Assembly (NCBI RefSeq): GCF_011305535.1
Contig: NZ_CP049905.1
Span: forward strand, 2,180,001-2,244,000
Source: Diaphorobacter sp. HDW4B
GTDB lineage: Bacteria > Pseudomonadota > Gammaproteobacteria > Burkholderiales > Burkholderiaceae_C
Direction of reading: 5' to 3'
DNA length: 64,000 nucleotides
Positions 44,116 through 53,654 of this stretch are shown here, piece after piece; position 1 is the first letter of the stretch, and every line of letters starts with the position of its first letter. A program made the translations under genes and the position numbers. The notes under the pieces were generated by a model. It was not told where the DNA came from and searched no databases. It worked only from the letters and a program-made list of their open reading frames with translations.

Positions 44116-45090
44116 TCAAACGCCCAGCGTGCACCACCGCACCGGCAAGCTCGCCACACCCACCACGCGATGCAGCACCTGCCCCGACGCTGGCAGATTC
44201 GCCAACTCCTGCGCAGCCCGACCGTGGCTGGCCGAAGTGACGAACAACGTATCCCCCTCCGCCCCACCCAGACAAGGCATGGTCGGGCACTGCACCGGCA
44301 TCGCGAACTCGGCGATCACCGACCCCTGCGGCGACAACTGCAACACCCTCGCACCTTCGTACATCGCACACCAGTAATTGCCTGCAGCATCCACCACGGC
44401 CCCATCCGGCCGCCCGCCATAACCAGCCATCCCCGGCTGCCACCCGGCAGGCTTGGCCGCAAACGCATGAAACACCCGCGCATCCCCCACCGGCTCGCGC
44501 TGCGCATCACAGTCCCACACCCGAATCGCATGCTGCGGTGTATCGCTCCAGTACATGCGCGCACCATCCGGCGACCAAGCCAACCCATTGGCCGTGGCCA
44601 CCCCATCCAGCATCAACCGAACGGACACATCGGCAGCATCCCGCAAATCCACGCAATACAACCCGGCAACAGGCTGACGCGCCCCACTCACAGGCTCATG
44701 CACGGTCCCCACCCAGAACCGCCCGAGCGCATCGCACTTGCCATCATTCGCCCGCTGCGTGGAAGCATCAATGGGCAACCGCGCCACCTCGCGCAACGCC
44801 CCGCCCCACTCGTCCGCATGGCAAATCCGATCCCGCAACGCCACCACCAGCCCCGAAGCCACCCCCGCCATGCGCGCAGGCGCGATGCAGCCGGGCTCGG
44901 AAGGCATCTCCCAACGCTCCACCCGCGCATCCCCCGGCACCCAACGCAACAACGCCCGCCCCGCAATATCCACCCAGTAAAGCCGCTGCTCCACCGGATG
45001 CCAAAACGGCGACTCACCCAATTGGCACAACGAGCCCGGCACAGCACTCCATGAATCGGAAGCAGCACGAGGAGAAGAAAGATGGTTCAT
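44116..45090 (-). CDS. SMP-30/gluconolactonase family protein
   Basis: This 324-residue six-bladed beta-propeller hydrolase has LGESPFWHPVEQRLYWVDI with the metal Glu, NDGKCDALGRFWVGT with the Asn/Asp ligand region, NGLAWSPDGARMYWSDTPQH and RPDGAVVDAAGNYWCAMY. Family members hydrolyse sugar lactones with a divalent metal. ATG 45090 (MNHLSSPRA) is preferred over nine upstream codons. It stands alone upstream of a long repeat-bearing gap. Confidence 0.9.
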   Translation of the reverse strand: MNHLSSPRAASDSWSAVPGSLCQLGESPFWHPVEQRLYWVDIAGRALLRWVPGDARVERWEMPSEPGCIAPARMAGVASGLVVALRDRICHADEWGGALREVARLPIDASTQRANDGKCDALGRFWVGTVHEPVSGARQPVAGLYCVDLRDAADVSVRLMLDGVATANGLAWSPDGARMYWSDTPQHAIRVWDCDAQREPVGDARVFHAFAAKPAGWQPGMAGYGGRPDGAVVDAAGNYWCAMYEGARVLQLSPQGSVIAEFAMPVQCPTMPCLGGAEGDTLFVTSASHGRAAQELANLPASGQVLHRVVGVASLPVRWCTLGV

Positions 45091-45233
45091 GCGGGGATTA
45101 TTCCTGCACGAACGCAAGTGACCAAACCACGCGCGCAGTCACCCCCACCCCAGCCCTCCCCCGCAAGCAGGAGAGGGAGCAAGACCAAAACCCCCAACCA
45201 ACGAACCAGCAACGCCCACTCCCCGCGCACCAG

Positions 45234-45440
45234 CATCTCGCGAGGTCGCGAGATGAACAGGCACGAGCGAAGCAAAGTGCCGTAAATACCTCTTCAAAAC
45301 TGACTTCCGGCGGTTGTCCGAGCGCAGTGACGAAGGAACGCAGCGAGTTCTGCCGGAGGTATTCAAAGCGTTTTTTGGTGACTTTTTGGCGCAAGCAAAA
45401 AGTTACTCGCCCGCCGGGGCGAGACCCGGCACCCGCCCTC
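45234..45440 (+). repeat. Multi-hairpin intergenic repeat R1, copy B
   Basis: This copy lies in a 502-bp gap between two minus-strand genes. Hairpins match copy A in order: CATCTCGCGA-GG-TCGCGAGATG (45234-45255), GGCAC/GTGCC (45260-45281), TCCGGCGG/CTGCCGGA (45306-45357) and ACTTTTTG/CAAAAAGT (45381-45403), then CTCGCC/GGCGAG. The third and fourth stems differ from copy A by paired changes that keep base pairing. The stretch 45091-45233 holds only C-rich, low-complexity sequence. Confidence 0.85.
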
Positions 45441-45467
45441 TGCCAAGATCACAGAAGCAAAAAAGAA

Positions 45468-45489
45468 GGCCTGCAAAAAATTGCAGGCC
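45468..45489 (-). terminator. Rho-independent terminator of amtB
   Basis: GGCCTGCAA and TTGCAGGCC form a nine-base stem around four bases. On the minus strand it is followed by TTCTTTTTTG, the expected U-rich tail. It lies 104 bp beyond the amtB stop. Confidence 0.85.
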
Positions 45490-45592
45490 CAACAGTCGGA
45501 GGAGAACAACTCGCTAACTCAAATTTTCAAACAAGAGAGAGGAAGAGGGGCCGATTCGCGCCACCACGCGAATCCCCACCCCCACCACACGC

Positions 45593-47005
45593 TCAACGGT
45601 GATAAGCCGTCTCGCCATGCGAAGTGATGTCCAACCCTTCGCGTTCCGCTTCTTCACTCACACGCAGACCCACGATCAGATCAGCCACCTTGTACGCAAT
45701 GAACGCCACCACGCCGGACCACACGATGGTGAACAGCACGCTCTTGACCTGCACCCACACTTGGTGACCCATGGCGAAGGTGTCAGGCTGCATGCCGCCC
45801 AGGCTGGGCGCAGCAAACACACCGGTCAGGATCGCGCCGACGATACCTCCCACGCCGTGCACACCGAAGGCGTCGAACGCGTCATCCACCTTGAGCATGC
45901 GCTTCAAGCCACCCACGCCCCACAGACACACCACGCCGCAGACCAGACCGATCACGATGGCACCCATCGGGCCGACGAAACCGGCAGCAGGCGTCACACC
46001 CACCAGACCCGCCACCGCACCGGAAGCAGCACCCAGCATCGAAGCCTTGCCTTTGTGCAGCGCCTCACCGGCAATCCAGGACAGCGTGGCAGCGGCAGTG
46101 GCCAGAACCGTGTTCACGAAAGCCAGACCAGCGACCGCGTTGGCAGCACCGGCGGAGCCGGCGTTGAAACCGAACCAGCCCACCCACAGCAGCGATGCGC
46201 CCACCATGGTCAGTGTCAGCGAGTGAGGCGTGAACGCTTCCTTGCCGAAACCGATGCGCTTGCCCACCATGTAGGCACCCACGAGACCCGCGATACCGGC
46301 GTTGATGTGCACCACGGTGCCGCCAGCGAAGTCCAGCGCGCCGTCAGCCGCCAGCAGACCACCACCCCAGACGATGTGAGCCATCGGCAGGTAGCTGAAG
46401 GTGAACCAGATGACCGAGAAGATCAGCACGGCAGCGAACTTGGTGCGTTCCGCAAAAGCACCCACGATCAGCGCTACGGTGATGGCGGCGAACGTGCCCT
46501 GGAACGCGAAGAACACGTATTCGGGAATGGTCGTCAGCGCACCGAAGGATTCGAGGTTGATGCCCTTCATGAACAGCTTGTCGAAGCCGCCGATGAACTT
46601 GCCCTCTCCCGAGAACGCCAGGCTGTAGCCGTAGACGGCCCACAGGATGGAGACCAGCGAGAAGATCACGAACACTTGCACCAGCACCGACAGCATGTTC
46701 TTGGAGCGGCCAAGACCACCGTAGAACAGCGCCAGACCCGGAATGATCATCAGGATCACGAGCAGCGTCGAGGTCAGCATCCAGGCGGTGTCGCCCGAAT
46801 CGATCTTGGGCGCTGGCGCGGCAGCCGCAGCAGGGGCTTCGGCCGTTGCAGCAGCAGGAACTGCAGCGGGAGTTGCCGCAGCAGAGGTGTCAGCAGTCGC
46901 CGCAGCGGCGACCGGCTCGGAAGCCGCAGGAGTCTGCGCCAGCGCAGCCGTACCACCGGCCAGCAGGCTGAACCCCAGAAGGAATGAAGCAAGCAGTTTT
47001 TTCAT
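45593..47005 (-). CDS. amtB: Ammonium transporter AmtB
   Basis: This 470-residue protein has a signal peptide (LLASFLLGFSLLAGGTAALA), an unusual Ala/Pro-rich linker of about 45 residues, and then the eleven-helix Amt core from GDTAWMLTSTLLVILMIIPG. Marks include AIVIGLVCGVVCLWGVGGLK and the second pore His in FDAFGVHGVGGIVGAI. It conducts ammonium into the cell and is blocked by GlnK when nitrogen is plentiful. It is the last gene of a porin-glnK-amtB unit behind a sigma-54 promoter. Confidence 0.95.
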   Translation of the reverse strand: MKKLLASFLLGFSLLAGGTAALAQTPAASEPVAAAATADTSAAATPAAVPAAATAEAPAAAAAPAPKIDSGDTAWMLTSTLLVILMIIPGLALFYGGLGRSKNMLSVLVQVFVIFSLVSILWAVYGYSLAFSGEGKFIGGFDKLFMKGINLESFGALTTIPEYVFFAFQGTFAAITVALIVGAFAERTKFAAVLIFSVIWFTFSYLPMAHIVWGGGLLAADGALDFAGGTVVHINAGIAGLVGAYMVGKRIGFGKEAFTPHSLTLTMVGASLLWVGWFGFNAGSAGAANAVAGLAFVNTVLATAAATLSWIAGEALHKGKASMLGAASGAVAGLVGVTPAAGFVGPMGAIVIGLVCGVVCLWGVGGLKRMLKVDDAFDAFGVHGVGGIVGAILTGVFAAPSLGGMQPDTFAMGHQVWVQVKSVLFTIVWSGVVAFIAYKVADLIVGLRVSEEAEREGLDITSHGETAYHR

Positions 47006-47059
47006 GGCAGAACTTCTTGGTGAATCTGTATTGGGATGGGCTTGGGGTGTACCAGCCGC

Positions 47060-48188
<1,129 letters not shown>

Positions 48189-48239
48189 GATTTCTCCAGG
48201 TAGTACAAGTTGTGTGAAATGGGTAGTTACACCCTTCAA

Positions 48240-48255
48240 AGCACGGACCGTGCCA
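48240..48255 (-). promoter_or_regulatory. Sigma-54 promoter of the porin-glnK-amtB operon
   Basis: On the minus strand the sequence reads TGGCACGGTCCGTGCT. It matches TGGCAC-N5-TTGCW except for one base, with exactly ten bases between the GG and GC elements. Transcription would begin near 48229, 41 bases before the porin start. Confidence 0.85.
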
Positions 48256-48339
48256 CACCGAAAAACCTGTGTTTATTTGAGGTATCTGCACCGAAAACGT
48301 TGACCCCTGGCAGCTACCCACGCCATCTCCCGGCAATTC

Positions 48340-48354
48340 GCACCAGATTGGTGC
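48340..48354. promoter_or_regulatory. NtrC-type enhancer site
   Basis: GCACCAGATTGGTGC is the core of the NtrC consensus TGCACC-N5-GGTGCA, with perfect dyad symmetry. It lies about 111-125 bp upstream of the predicted sigma-54 start. A weaker half-matching site, TGCACCGAAAACGTTGA, is at 48287-48303. Confidence 0.75.
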
Positions 48355-48410
48355 CAAAGTGGACAGCTTTGCGCGCCAAGCCGCGCACCTCGCTGGGGAG
48401 AGCCGCCAAC

Positions 48411-49958
48411 ATGAGTCTCGCTTTAGTGCAAAGCCGCGCCCTCACGGGTTTGCAGGCCATGCCGGTCACCGTGGAGGTGCATCTGGCCAACGGGCTTCCG
48501 AGCTTCACGCTGGTGGGCCTGGCGGACGTCGAAGTCAAGGAGGCGCGCGAGCGGGTGCGCTCGGCGCTGCAGAACTCGGGACTGGTGTTTCCGGCCAACA
48601 AGAAGATCATCGTGAACCTTGCGCCCGCCGATCTGCCCAAGGATTCCGGGCGTTTCGACCTGCCGATCGCCATGGGCATCCTCGCGGCCAGCGGGCAGAT
48701 CGACGGCAGCCGCTTTGCGGGCTACGAGTTCGCGGGCGAGTTGTCGCTCTCGGGCGCGCTGCGCCCGGTGCGCGGCGCGCTTGCCACGGGTCTGGCGATT
48801 CGCTCGCAGACCGACCACACACCCGATCTCAAGCAGGTGCTTCCCCCGACCAGCGCCGAAGAAGCCGCCCTCGTGCCCGATGCACAGATCTACCGCGCCG
48901 AACATCTGCTCGACGTGGTGCAGCACTTTCTGCCAGCCGATGCACAGGCGGCGGGCGATGGCGACGCGCCGGGCCTGCAACGCATGCGCCCGCGCGAAAT
49001 CACGCCGCCCGAAAACGGCCCGGATCTTGCCGACGTGAAAGGCCAGAGCGCCGCCAAGCGCGCGATGGAAATCGCAGCCGCCGGCATGCACGGAATGCTG
49101 TTCGTCGGCCCACCGGGCTCCGGCAAGTCCATGCTCGCGCAACGCTTTGCAGGCCTGCTGCCGCCGATGACGCTGGAGCAGGCACTGGAGAGCGCCGCCA
49201 TCGCCAGCCTTGCCGGTCGCTTCACGCAGCAGGAATGGATGCAGCGCCGCACCAGCCATCCGCACCACACCTGCAGCGCAGTGGCGCTGGTGGGAGGTGG
49301 ATCGCCACCAAGGCCCGGCGAAATCTCGCTCGCGCACGAAGGCGTCTTGTTTCTCGACGAGTTTCCGGAGTTCACTCGCAACGCGCTGGAAGCCCTGCGC
49401 GAGCCGCTGGAGACCGGCAACATCACCATCTCGCGCGCCGCGCTGCGTGCCGAGTTTCCAGCGCGCTTCACTTTGATTGCGGCGATGAATCCCTGCCCCT
49501 GCGGCTATCTGGGATCGCAGCAGCGCCATTGCCGCTGTTCGCCCGAGCAGATCGCGCGCTACCAGGCCAAGCTCAGCGGACCGCTGCTGGACCGCATCGA
49601 CCTGCATGTCGAAGTGCCCGCGCTGCCGCCCGAGGAACTGATCAACGCGCCCGCTGGCGAGTCCACCGCCGCCATGCGCGAGCGCATCACGCAAGCGGCC
49701 AGCCGTGCCTTCGCGCGCCAAGGCTGCGCCAACCAGCGCCTGCAAGGCCGCGACATCGACCAGCACGCGCGGCTCGACGAAGCTGCAGCGCGCTTTCTTC
49801 AAGCCGCCGCAGGCAAGCTGGGCTGGTCGGCGCGCAGCACGCATCGCGCCTTGAAGGTCGCGCGCACGATTGCCGACTTGGCGGCCTGCGAGCAGATCAG
49901 CGCCGCGCACATCGCCGAAGCCATGCAGTACCGGCGCGGGCTCTCGGGCATGCGCTGA
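48411..49958 (+). CDS. comM: ComM/YifB AAA+ helicase (Mg-chelatase-like)
   Basis: This 515-residue protein has the ComM/YifB layout: an N-terminal ChlI-like domain (GLPSFTLVGLADVEVKEARE), an AAA+ core with Walker A VGPPGSGKSMLA near residue 230 and Walker B GVLFLDEFPEF, Cys motifs (AAMNPCPCGYLGS, then HCRCSPEQ) and a C-terminal Mg_chelatase_C domain (LGWSARSTHRALKVARTIAD). ComM is a hexameric branch-migration helicase that aids integration of DNA taken up by transformation. ATG 48411 has GGAG about ten bases upstream. Confidence 0.92.
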   Translation: MSLALVQSRALTGLQAMPVTVEVHLANGLPSFTLVGLADVEVKEARERVRSALQNSGLVFPANKKIIVNLAPADLPKDSGRFDLPIAMGILAASGQIDGSRFAGYEFAGELSLSGALRPVRGALATGLAIRSQTDHTPDLKQVLPPTSAEEAALVPDAQIYRAEHLLDVVQHFLPADAQAAGDGDAPGLQRMRPREITPPENGPDLADVKGQSAAKRAMEIAAAGMHGMLFVGPPGSGKSMLAQRFAGLLPPMTLEQALESAAIASLAGRFTQQEWMQRRTSHPHHTCSAVALVGGGSPPRPGEISLAHEGVLFLDEFPEFTRNALEALREPLETGNITISRAALRAEFPARFTLIAAMNPCPCGYLGSQQRHCRCSPEQIARYQAKLSGPLLDRIDLHVEVPALPPEELINAPAGESTAAMRERITQAASRAFARQGCANQRLQGRDIDQHARLDEAAARFLQAAAGKLGWSARSTHRALKVARTIADLAACEQISAAHIAEAMQYRRGLSGMR

Positions 49959-49978
49959 ACCGCCTGGCTGTTCGGCAA

Positions 49979-49995
49979 GGACTCAGGTGGAGTCC
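49979..49995. terminator. Short hairpin between converging genes
   Basis: GGACTC-AGGTG-GAGTCC lies 20 bp past comM and 20 bp past the converging C11-protease gene. The stem is only six bases and has no T-run, so a terminator role is tentative. Confidence 0.3.
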
Positions 49996-50014
49996 ATGAT
50001 GGCTGACATCCAAC

Positions 50015-51874
50015 TCAAGGCGCCAGCGGCAGACTCACTGCACCAGTGCTCCATTGAAGCTGGCCGGTGAGGTCTGTCGCACCGATCACCACCGAATACC
50101 CGTTGCCCGTGAGCGCGGATTTCTTCAGCACCCAGTCACCCGCCGGTGCCGTCAGCTTGCTGGCTCCACGGCCCAGACGTTGAGTCGCCACGTCGAAGAT
50201 CAACGGAATGTATTCGTCACCTTCGTCCACCTCCAGCATCTCGGAGACGGCACCCGAAACCTGCTGCGCACCCGCATAGAAGCGAATGCGCAGCACGCCG
50301 TCGTCATCCTTGAAGGCGTAGAGCAAGCCAGCCTCTTCCTCATCCACGCTGTATACAGGAATCACGAACGTATCGTCTTCATCTTTGCCGTCGAGCGGCA
50401 AGAGCGAGACGACCTGACCGTCCACCATCGGCCAGAGGTTGGGATCTTCCATGCGCAGTTGATTCGCCGTGCCATCAATTTGCTGCAACGCTTGCGCCTT
50501 GCCATCCTTGATCAGCACTGCGTAGCCTCGGTCATAGTTTTGTCCCACGAGCGCCTTGGCAGACTTCATTGCGCCAAAGGTCGTTGTGACATCAGCGGTC
50601 AGCAGGTTGGATGCCTTTTGCGTTTCGCCGATGACCGCACGTGGCATTTCCGAGCCGCGAGCAAACGCGACATAAGAGCTGATCAACCCGCGGTAGGCAG
50701 GTGAAAAGCCCAGGTTGGCATAGGTGCTCTGCAATTGCGCATTCAGCGTCGAATAGCGCGGGAAGAACATCATGAGACCAGAGGCGTCACTCTCACCGAC
50801 ATCCGTGTACACCAGTGCAGCGGCATACACCTTGTCAAACTCCGCCACCAGCTCTGCAGACAGCATCTTGGCATTGCCCAACTCATGGAACCAGGACTTC
50901 ACATCCACCAGATCCATGCCGGGACTCAGCACATTGGTCTGAAAGTCTTCTGACTGGCGGCGCGCGGAAGCGATCGTCCACCACGCATCCAGCCCTTGTG
51001 TGCGAATGGCATCCTGTAGCACGCTGGCGGCCTTGTCCAGCACAGCGACCACGGCCCCGACGCGCTTGAGATCCGTCACCGAGTAAGCCGTAAAAGCCAG
51101 CTCACCTCTCCCGTTCGTGCGCTCGGACGTTTTGTAACTCTGCACGATGACCTTGCCCAGATCGGCACCCGAAGTCTGGGGATGATCGACGAGATGGCTG
51201 ACCAGGGCGGTCCACTCCCAGCCCGTCGTGACTTCCTCGGATGCCACCAGATAGTTGGCATACGGAGACAACATCGACGCCACTTCCAGCGTCGCCATCA
51301 GGCAGGAGTCGAACCCGACCAACTCGAACGACACCCCTGCGCTCTTGATCGCAGAAACAATGTCGTTCACAAGCATCGCCTTGCCTTCACCCAGAGCGTT
51401 GTCGTTGCCGAAGCCGACAATAGGCCCGCCGCCGTGATCCCACAGCGCCAGCACGTATTGATCCGCAGGGAACGCTTGTGCCGACCATTTGATGAAGTCC
51501 CGCAGCGTGTCGGGCTTGTTCATCGCCACCTGAGGGGGCTGTTGAGCATCGGGCATGCGAACCAGCGACCAGCCTTTTTCCGCAGCAGCATTCGGCTTGA
51601 GCTGGTAACGCGCGTGCTTGGTCATATCCACACCGGCAATGGTGCCCGGACCGGTACCACCGCCGATTTCGAGCACCACGTTCACATCCGTGCCGCTGCG
51701 CGCAGCCAGCATGTGCTCAATGTCGTATGCAGCGGATTCCACCAGGTTCGATGCCACCAGATAGACCATGACCGTGGTCTTGACCTTGCTCTCCGAACTA
51801 CCTGACCCACCGCCACAGGCGGCCAATGCCGAGGCGACAAAAATCGCCAGCAGCCACTTCCAAATGCGGTTCAT
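50015..51874 (-). CDS. Clostripain-related (C11) cysteine protease, lipoprotein
   Basis: The product is about 619 residues. The N-terminus is a lipoprotein signal (WKWLLAIFVASALAACGGG, lipobox LAAC). The C11 protease domain covers roughly residues 30-400: VMVYLVASNLVESAAYDIEHM, the catalytic His in LALWDHGGGP and the catalytic Cys in LVGFDSCLMATLE. An uncharacterised C-terminal region of about 200 residues, possibly beta-rich, follows. Clostripain relatives cleave after Arg or Lys and are rare in betaproteobacteria compared with clostridia. ATG 51874 has AGGAGG a few bases upstream. It is a single gene. Substrate and location beyond membrane anchoring are unknown. Confidence 0.85.
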   Translation of the reverse strand: MNRIWKWLLAIFVASALAACGGGSGSSESKVKTTVMVYLVASNLVESAAYDIEHMLAARSGTDVNVVLEIGGGTGPGTIAGVDMTKHARYQLKPNAAAEKGWSLVRMPDAQQPPQVAMNKPDTLRDFIKWSAQAFPADQYVLALWDHGGGPIVGFGNDNALGEGKAMLVNDIVSAIKSAGVSFELVGFDSCLMATLEVASMLSPYANYLVASEEVTTGWEWTALVSHLVDHPQTSGADLGKVIVQSYKTSERTNGRGELAFTAYSVTDLKRVGAVVAVLDKAASVLQDAIRTQGLDAWWTIASARRQSEDFQTNVLSPGMDLVDVKSWFHELGNAKMLSAELVAEFDKVYAAALVYTDVGESDASGLMMFFPRYSTLNAQLQSTYANLGFSPAYRGLISSYVAFARGSEMPRAVIGETQKASNLLTADVTTTFGAMKSAKALVGQNYDRGYAVLIKDGKAQALQQIDGTANQLRMEDPNLWPMVDGQVVSLLPLDGKDEDDTFVIPVYSVDEEEAGLLYAFKDDDGVLRIRFYAGAQQVSGAVSEMLEVDEGDEYIPLIFDVATQRLGRGASKLTAPAGDWVLKKSALTGNGYSVVIGATDLTGQLQWSTGAVSLPLAP

Positions 51875-52060
51875 GCGCTTCCCCTCCTGATGAAAAAGTG
51901 GGCACGAGCAACAACCAACCGATTGCCATGCTTGACGTATGTGCCCGCTCAATGGGTAACGCGTTGGTGATTTGAGTTCCATCCAAGCCCAACACATGCG
52001 TCCGCCATCAACTCAGGCCCCACATTTCTTTACATAGCCAAACGCACCAAGCGCATTGAC

Positions 52061-52085
52061 AAAGATATTTCTAAGATATATCTTT
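52061..52085. promoter_or_regulatory. Operator candidate before the PadR gene
   Basis: AAAGATAT (52061-52068) and ATATCTTT (52078-52085) form an inverted repeat with a nine-base centre; AAGATAT also repeats directly at 52073-52079. It ends 30 bp before the start codon and suits autoregulation by the PadR protein. Confidence 0.5.
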
Positions 52086-52115
52086 GCAACATCGTAAATT
52101 ACTTGGAACATTTGA

Positions 52116-52871
52116 ATGCGTCATTTTTTTGAACACAGCGAAGGTCGTCGTGATCGTGAAGACGGTCTGGGTCGTGGTCGTGGCTTCGGTCGTCGCCATG
52201 GCGAACAACAACGCTTCGGCACGGAGCAGGAGGCCCTGATGCGTGCGCGCATCGCCTTCATCCGCCGCGGCATGATGGAAGATGAGTTCGGTGGTGGCGG
52301 TGGTCGCCTTGAACGAGGCGAGCGCGGGGAGCGTGGTGGCCGTGGAGAACACGGTGGCCGGGGCGGTCGTGGTGAGCATGGCGGGCGCGGCGGTGGCCGT
52401 CGCGAGCGGCTGTTCGAATCGGGCGATCTCAAGGTGCTGATCCTGCATCTGCTGCAGCAGCAGGAGCCGCGCCACGGCTACGAGATCATCAAGGCCATCG
52501 GCCAACTGGCGGGCGACGACTACAGCCCCAGCCCCGGCGCAATCTACCCCACGCTGACCTTTCTGGAAGAAACCGGCACCATCGCCATCGTCGATCCGCA
52601 GGACGCCCGCAAGCGCTACGTGATCACCGACGAAGGCCGCAAGGAACTGGCCGAGCAGGCCGCCACTATTGAGCGCACGCTCAAGCGCCTGCAAGTGCAC
52701 CAGATGCGCTCACGCGAGCAGCGGCCTGCCGAGCTGGTGCGCGCCACAGAAAACCTGCGCACCTCGCTGCGCCTGAAGCTCGGCGATGTCGGTGCCAACG
52801 CGGACCGCGAATTGCTGGAGAAAATCGCCACGATTCTGGACCGCGCCGCCGTCGAAATTGGCCGTCTGTGA
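52116..52871 (+). CDS. PadR family regulator, YqjI-like
   Basis: This 251-residue protein has a PadR winged helix at about residues 97-185 (RRERLFESGDLKVLILHLLQ, HGYEIIKAIGQLAGDDYSPS, PGAIYPTLTFLEE). The first 95 residues are Gly/Arg-rich with repeats such as RGGRGEHGGRGG and several His. This arrangement resembles E. coli YqjI, a nickel/iron-responsive repressor whose N-terminus is Gly/His/Cys-rich; here Cys is absent and Arg dominates, so metal sensing is uncertain. No yqjH-like reductase is next to it. ATG 52116 has a weak GGAA upstream. Confidence 0.87.
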   Translation: MRHFFEHSEGRRDREDGLGRGRGFGRRHGEQQRFGTEQEALMRARIAFIRRGMMEDEFGGGGGRLERGERGERGGRGEHGGRGGRGEHGGRGGGRRERLFESGDLKVLILHLLQQQEPRHGYEIIKAIGQLAGDDYSPSPGAIYPTLTFLEETGTIAIVDPQDARKRYVITDEGRKELAEQAATIERTLKRLQVHQMRSREQRPAELVRATENLRTSLRLKLGDVGANADRELLEKIATILDRAAVEIGRL

Positions 52872-52872
52872 A

Positions 52873-52901
52873 CTGAAGCGCCGAACCGCTCGGACGCTCA
52901 G
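52873..52901. terminator. Hairpin between the PadR and LivF genes
   Basis: CTGAAGCGCCGA pairs imperfectly with TCGGACGCTCAG around ACCGC. It lies between the converging stops at 52871 and 52902 and could end either transcript; no T-run is present. Confidence 0.4.
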
Positions 52902-53654
52902 TCAAACGCCCAGATACTGCCTGCGCGCCTGAGCATCAGAGGCCAGATCCTGCATCGATGATTGGTGCACGATCTGGCCTTTTTCCAGTATGAACGCGCG
53001 GTCGGCAACGACCTGCGCGAACGGCAGATTCTGCTCGCTCAGAAGAATGCCCACGCCCTGCCGCTTGAGCTCCAGAATCGAGCGCGCCATCTGCTCGACG
53101 ATCAGCGGCGCAACGCCTTCCGAGGGCTCATCGAGCAGCACCAGATACGGCTGGCCCATGAGCGTGCGCGCGACGGTCAGCATCTGCTGCTCGCCGCCGC
53201 TCATCGCGCCACCGGGGCGATCCGGCATCTCGCCCAAGTTGGGAAAAAGCTGGAACAGCGTCTGCGGGGTCCATTGCACGACGGGCGTTCCATCGGGCCA
53301 CTGGCGCGGTTTCTGGCGACCGACTTCGAGGTTTTCCAGCACCGTGAGTTCGGTGAAGATGCGCCTGTCTTCCGGCACAAAACCGAGGCCGCGCTGCGCG
53401 ATCTGGTGCGATGCCTTGCGCGAGATATCTTCGCCCATGAAGCGGATCGCGCCTTCGCGCCGTGGCACCAGCGCGGCAATCGACTTGAGCGTCGTGGACT
53501 TGCCCGCGCCGTTGCGCCCCATGAGCGCAACCACTTCGCCGCGTCGCACATTGAGCGACACGTCGAACAGGATTTGCGCCGCGCCGTACCAGGCGTTGAG
53601 CTTCTGCACGTCGAGCAGCATGTCGGTGCTCGTGCTCATGCGCTTGTCGTTCAT
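52902..53654 (-). CDS. Liv-type ABC ATPase (LivF), second system
   Basis: This 250-residue ATPase has LNAWYGAAQILFDVSLNVRR, Walker A MGRNGAGKSTTL, signature MSGGEQQMLTVARTL and Walker B LVLLDEPSEGVAP. It is the last gene of the operon MarR - LivH/M fusion - LivG - LivF, with an ATGA start overlap. The operon lies back to back with the cyclohexanecarboxylate genes, suggesting uptake of that acid or an analogue. Confidence 0.9.
   Translation of the reverse strand: MNDKRMSTSTDMLLDVQKLNAWYGAAQILFDVSLNVRRGEVVALMGRNGAGKSTTLKSIAALVPRREGAIRFMGEDISRKASHQIAQRGLGFVPEDRRIFTELTVLENLEVGRQKPRQWPDGTPVVQWTPQTLFQLFPNLGEMPDRPGGAMSGGEQQMLTVARTLMGQPYLVLLDEPSEGVAPLIVEQMARSILELKRQGVGILLSEQNLPFAQVVADRAFILEKGQIVHQSSMQDLASDAQARRQYLGV

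Noticed and set aside
45098-45394. Small minus-strand frames within R1 reading KRFEYLRQNSLR
   Set aside because: The same peptide arises from copies B and C because the DNA is repeated; stems rather than codons are conserved, so I treat these as spurious genes that may be annotated in databases.
48210-48410. Upstream in-frame extension of comM from 48210
   Set aside because: The extension runs through the sigma-54 promoter and NtrC site and has no family similarity; ATG 48411 has a ribosome site and the family start.
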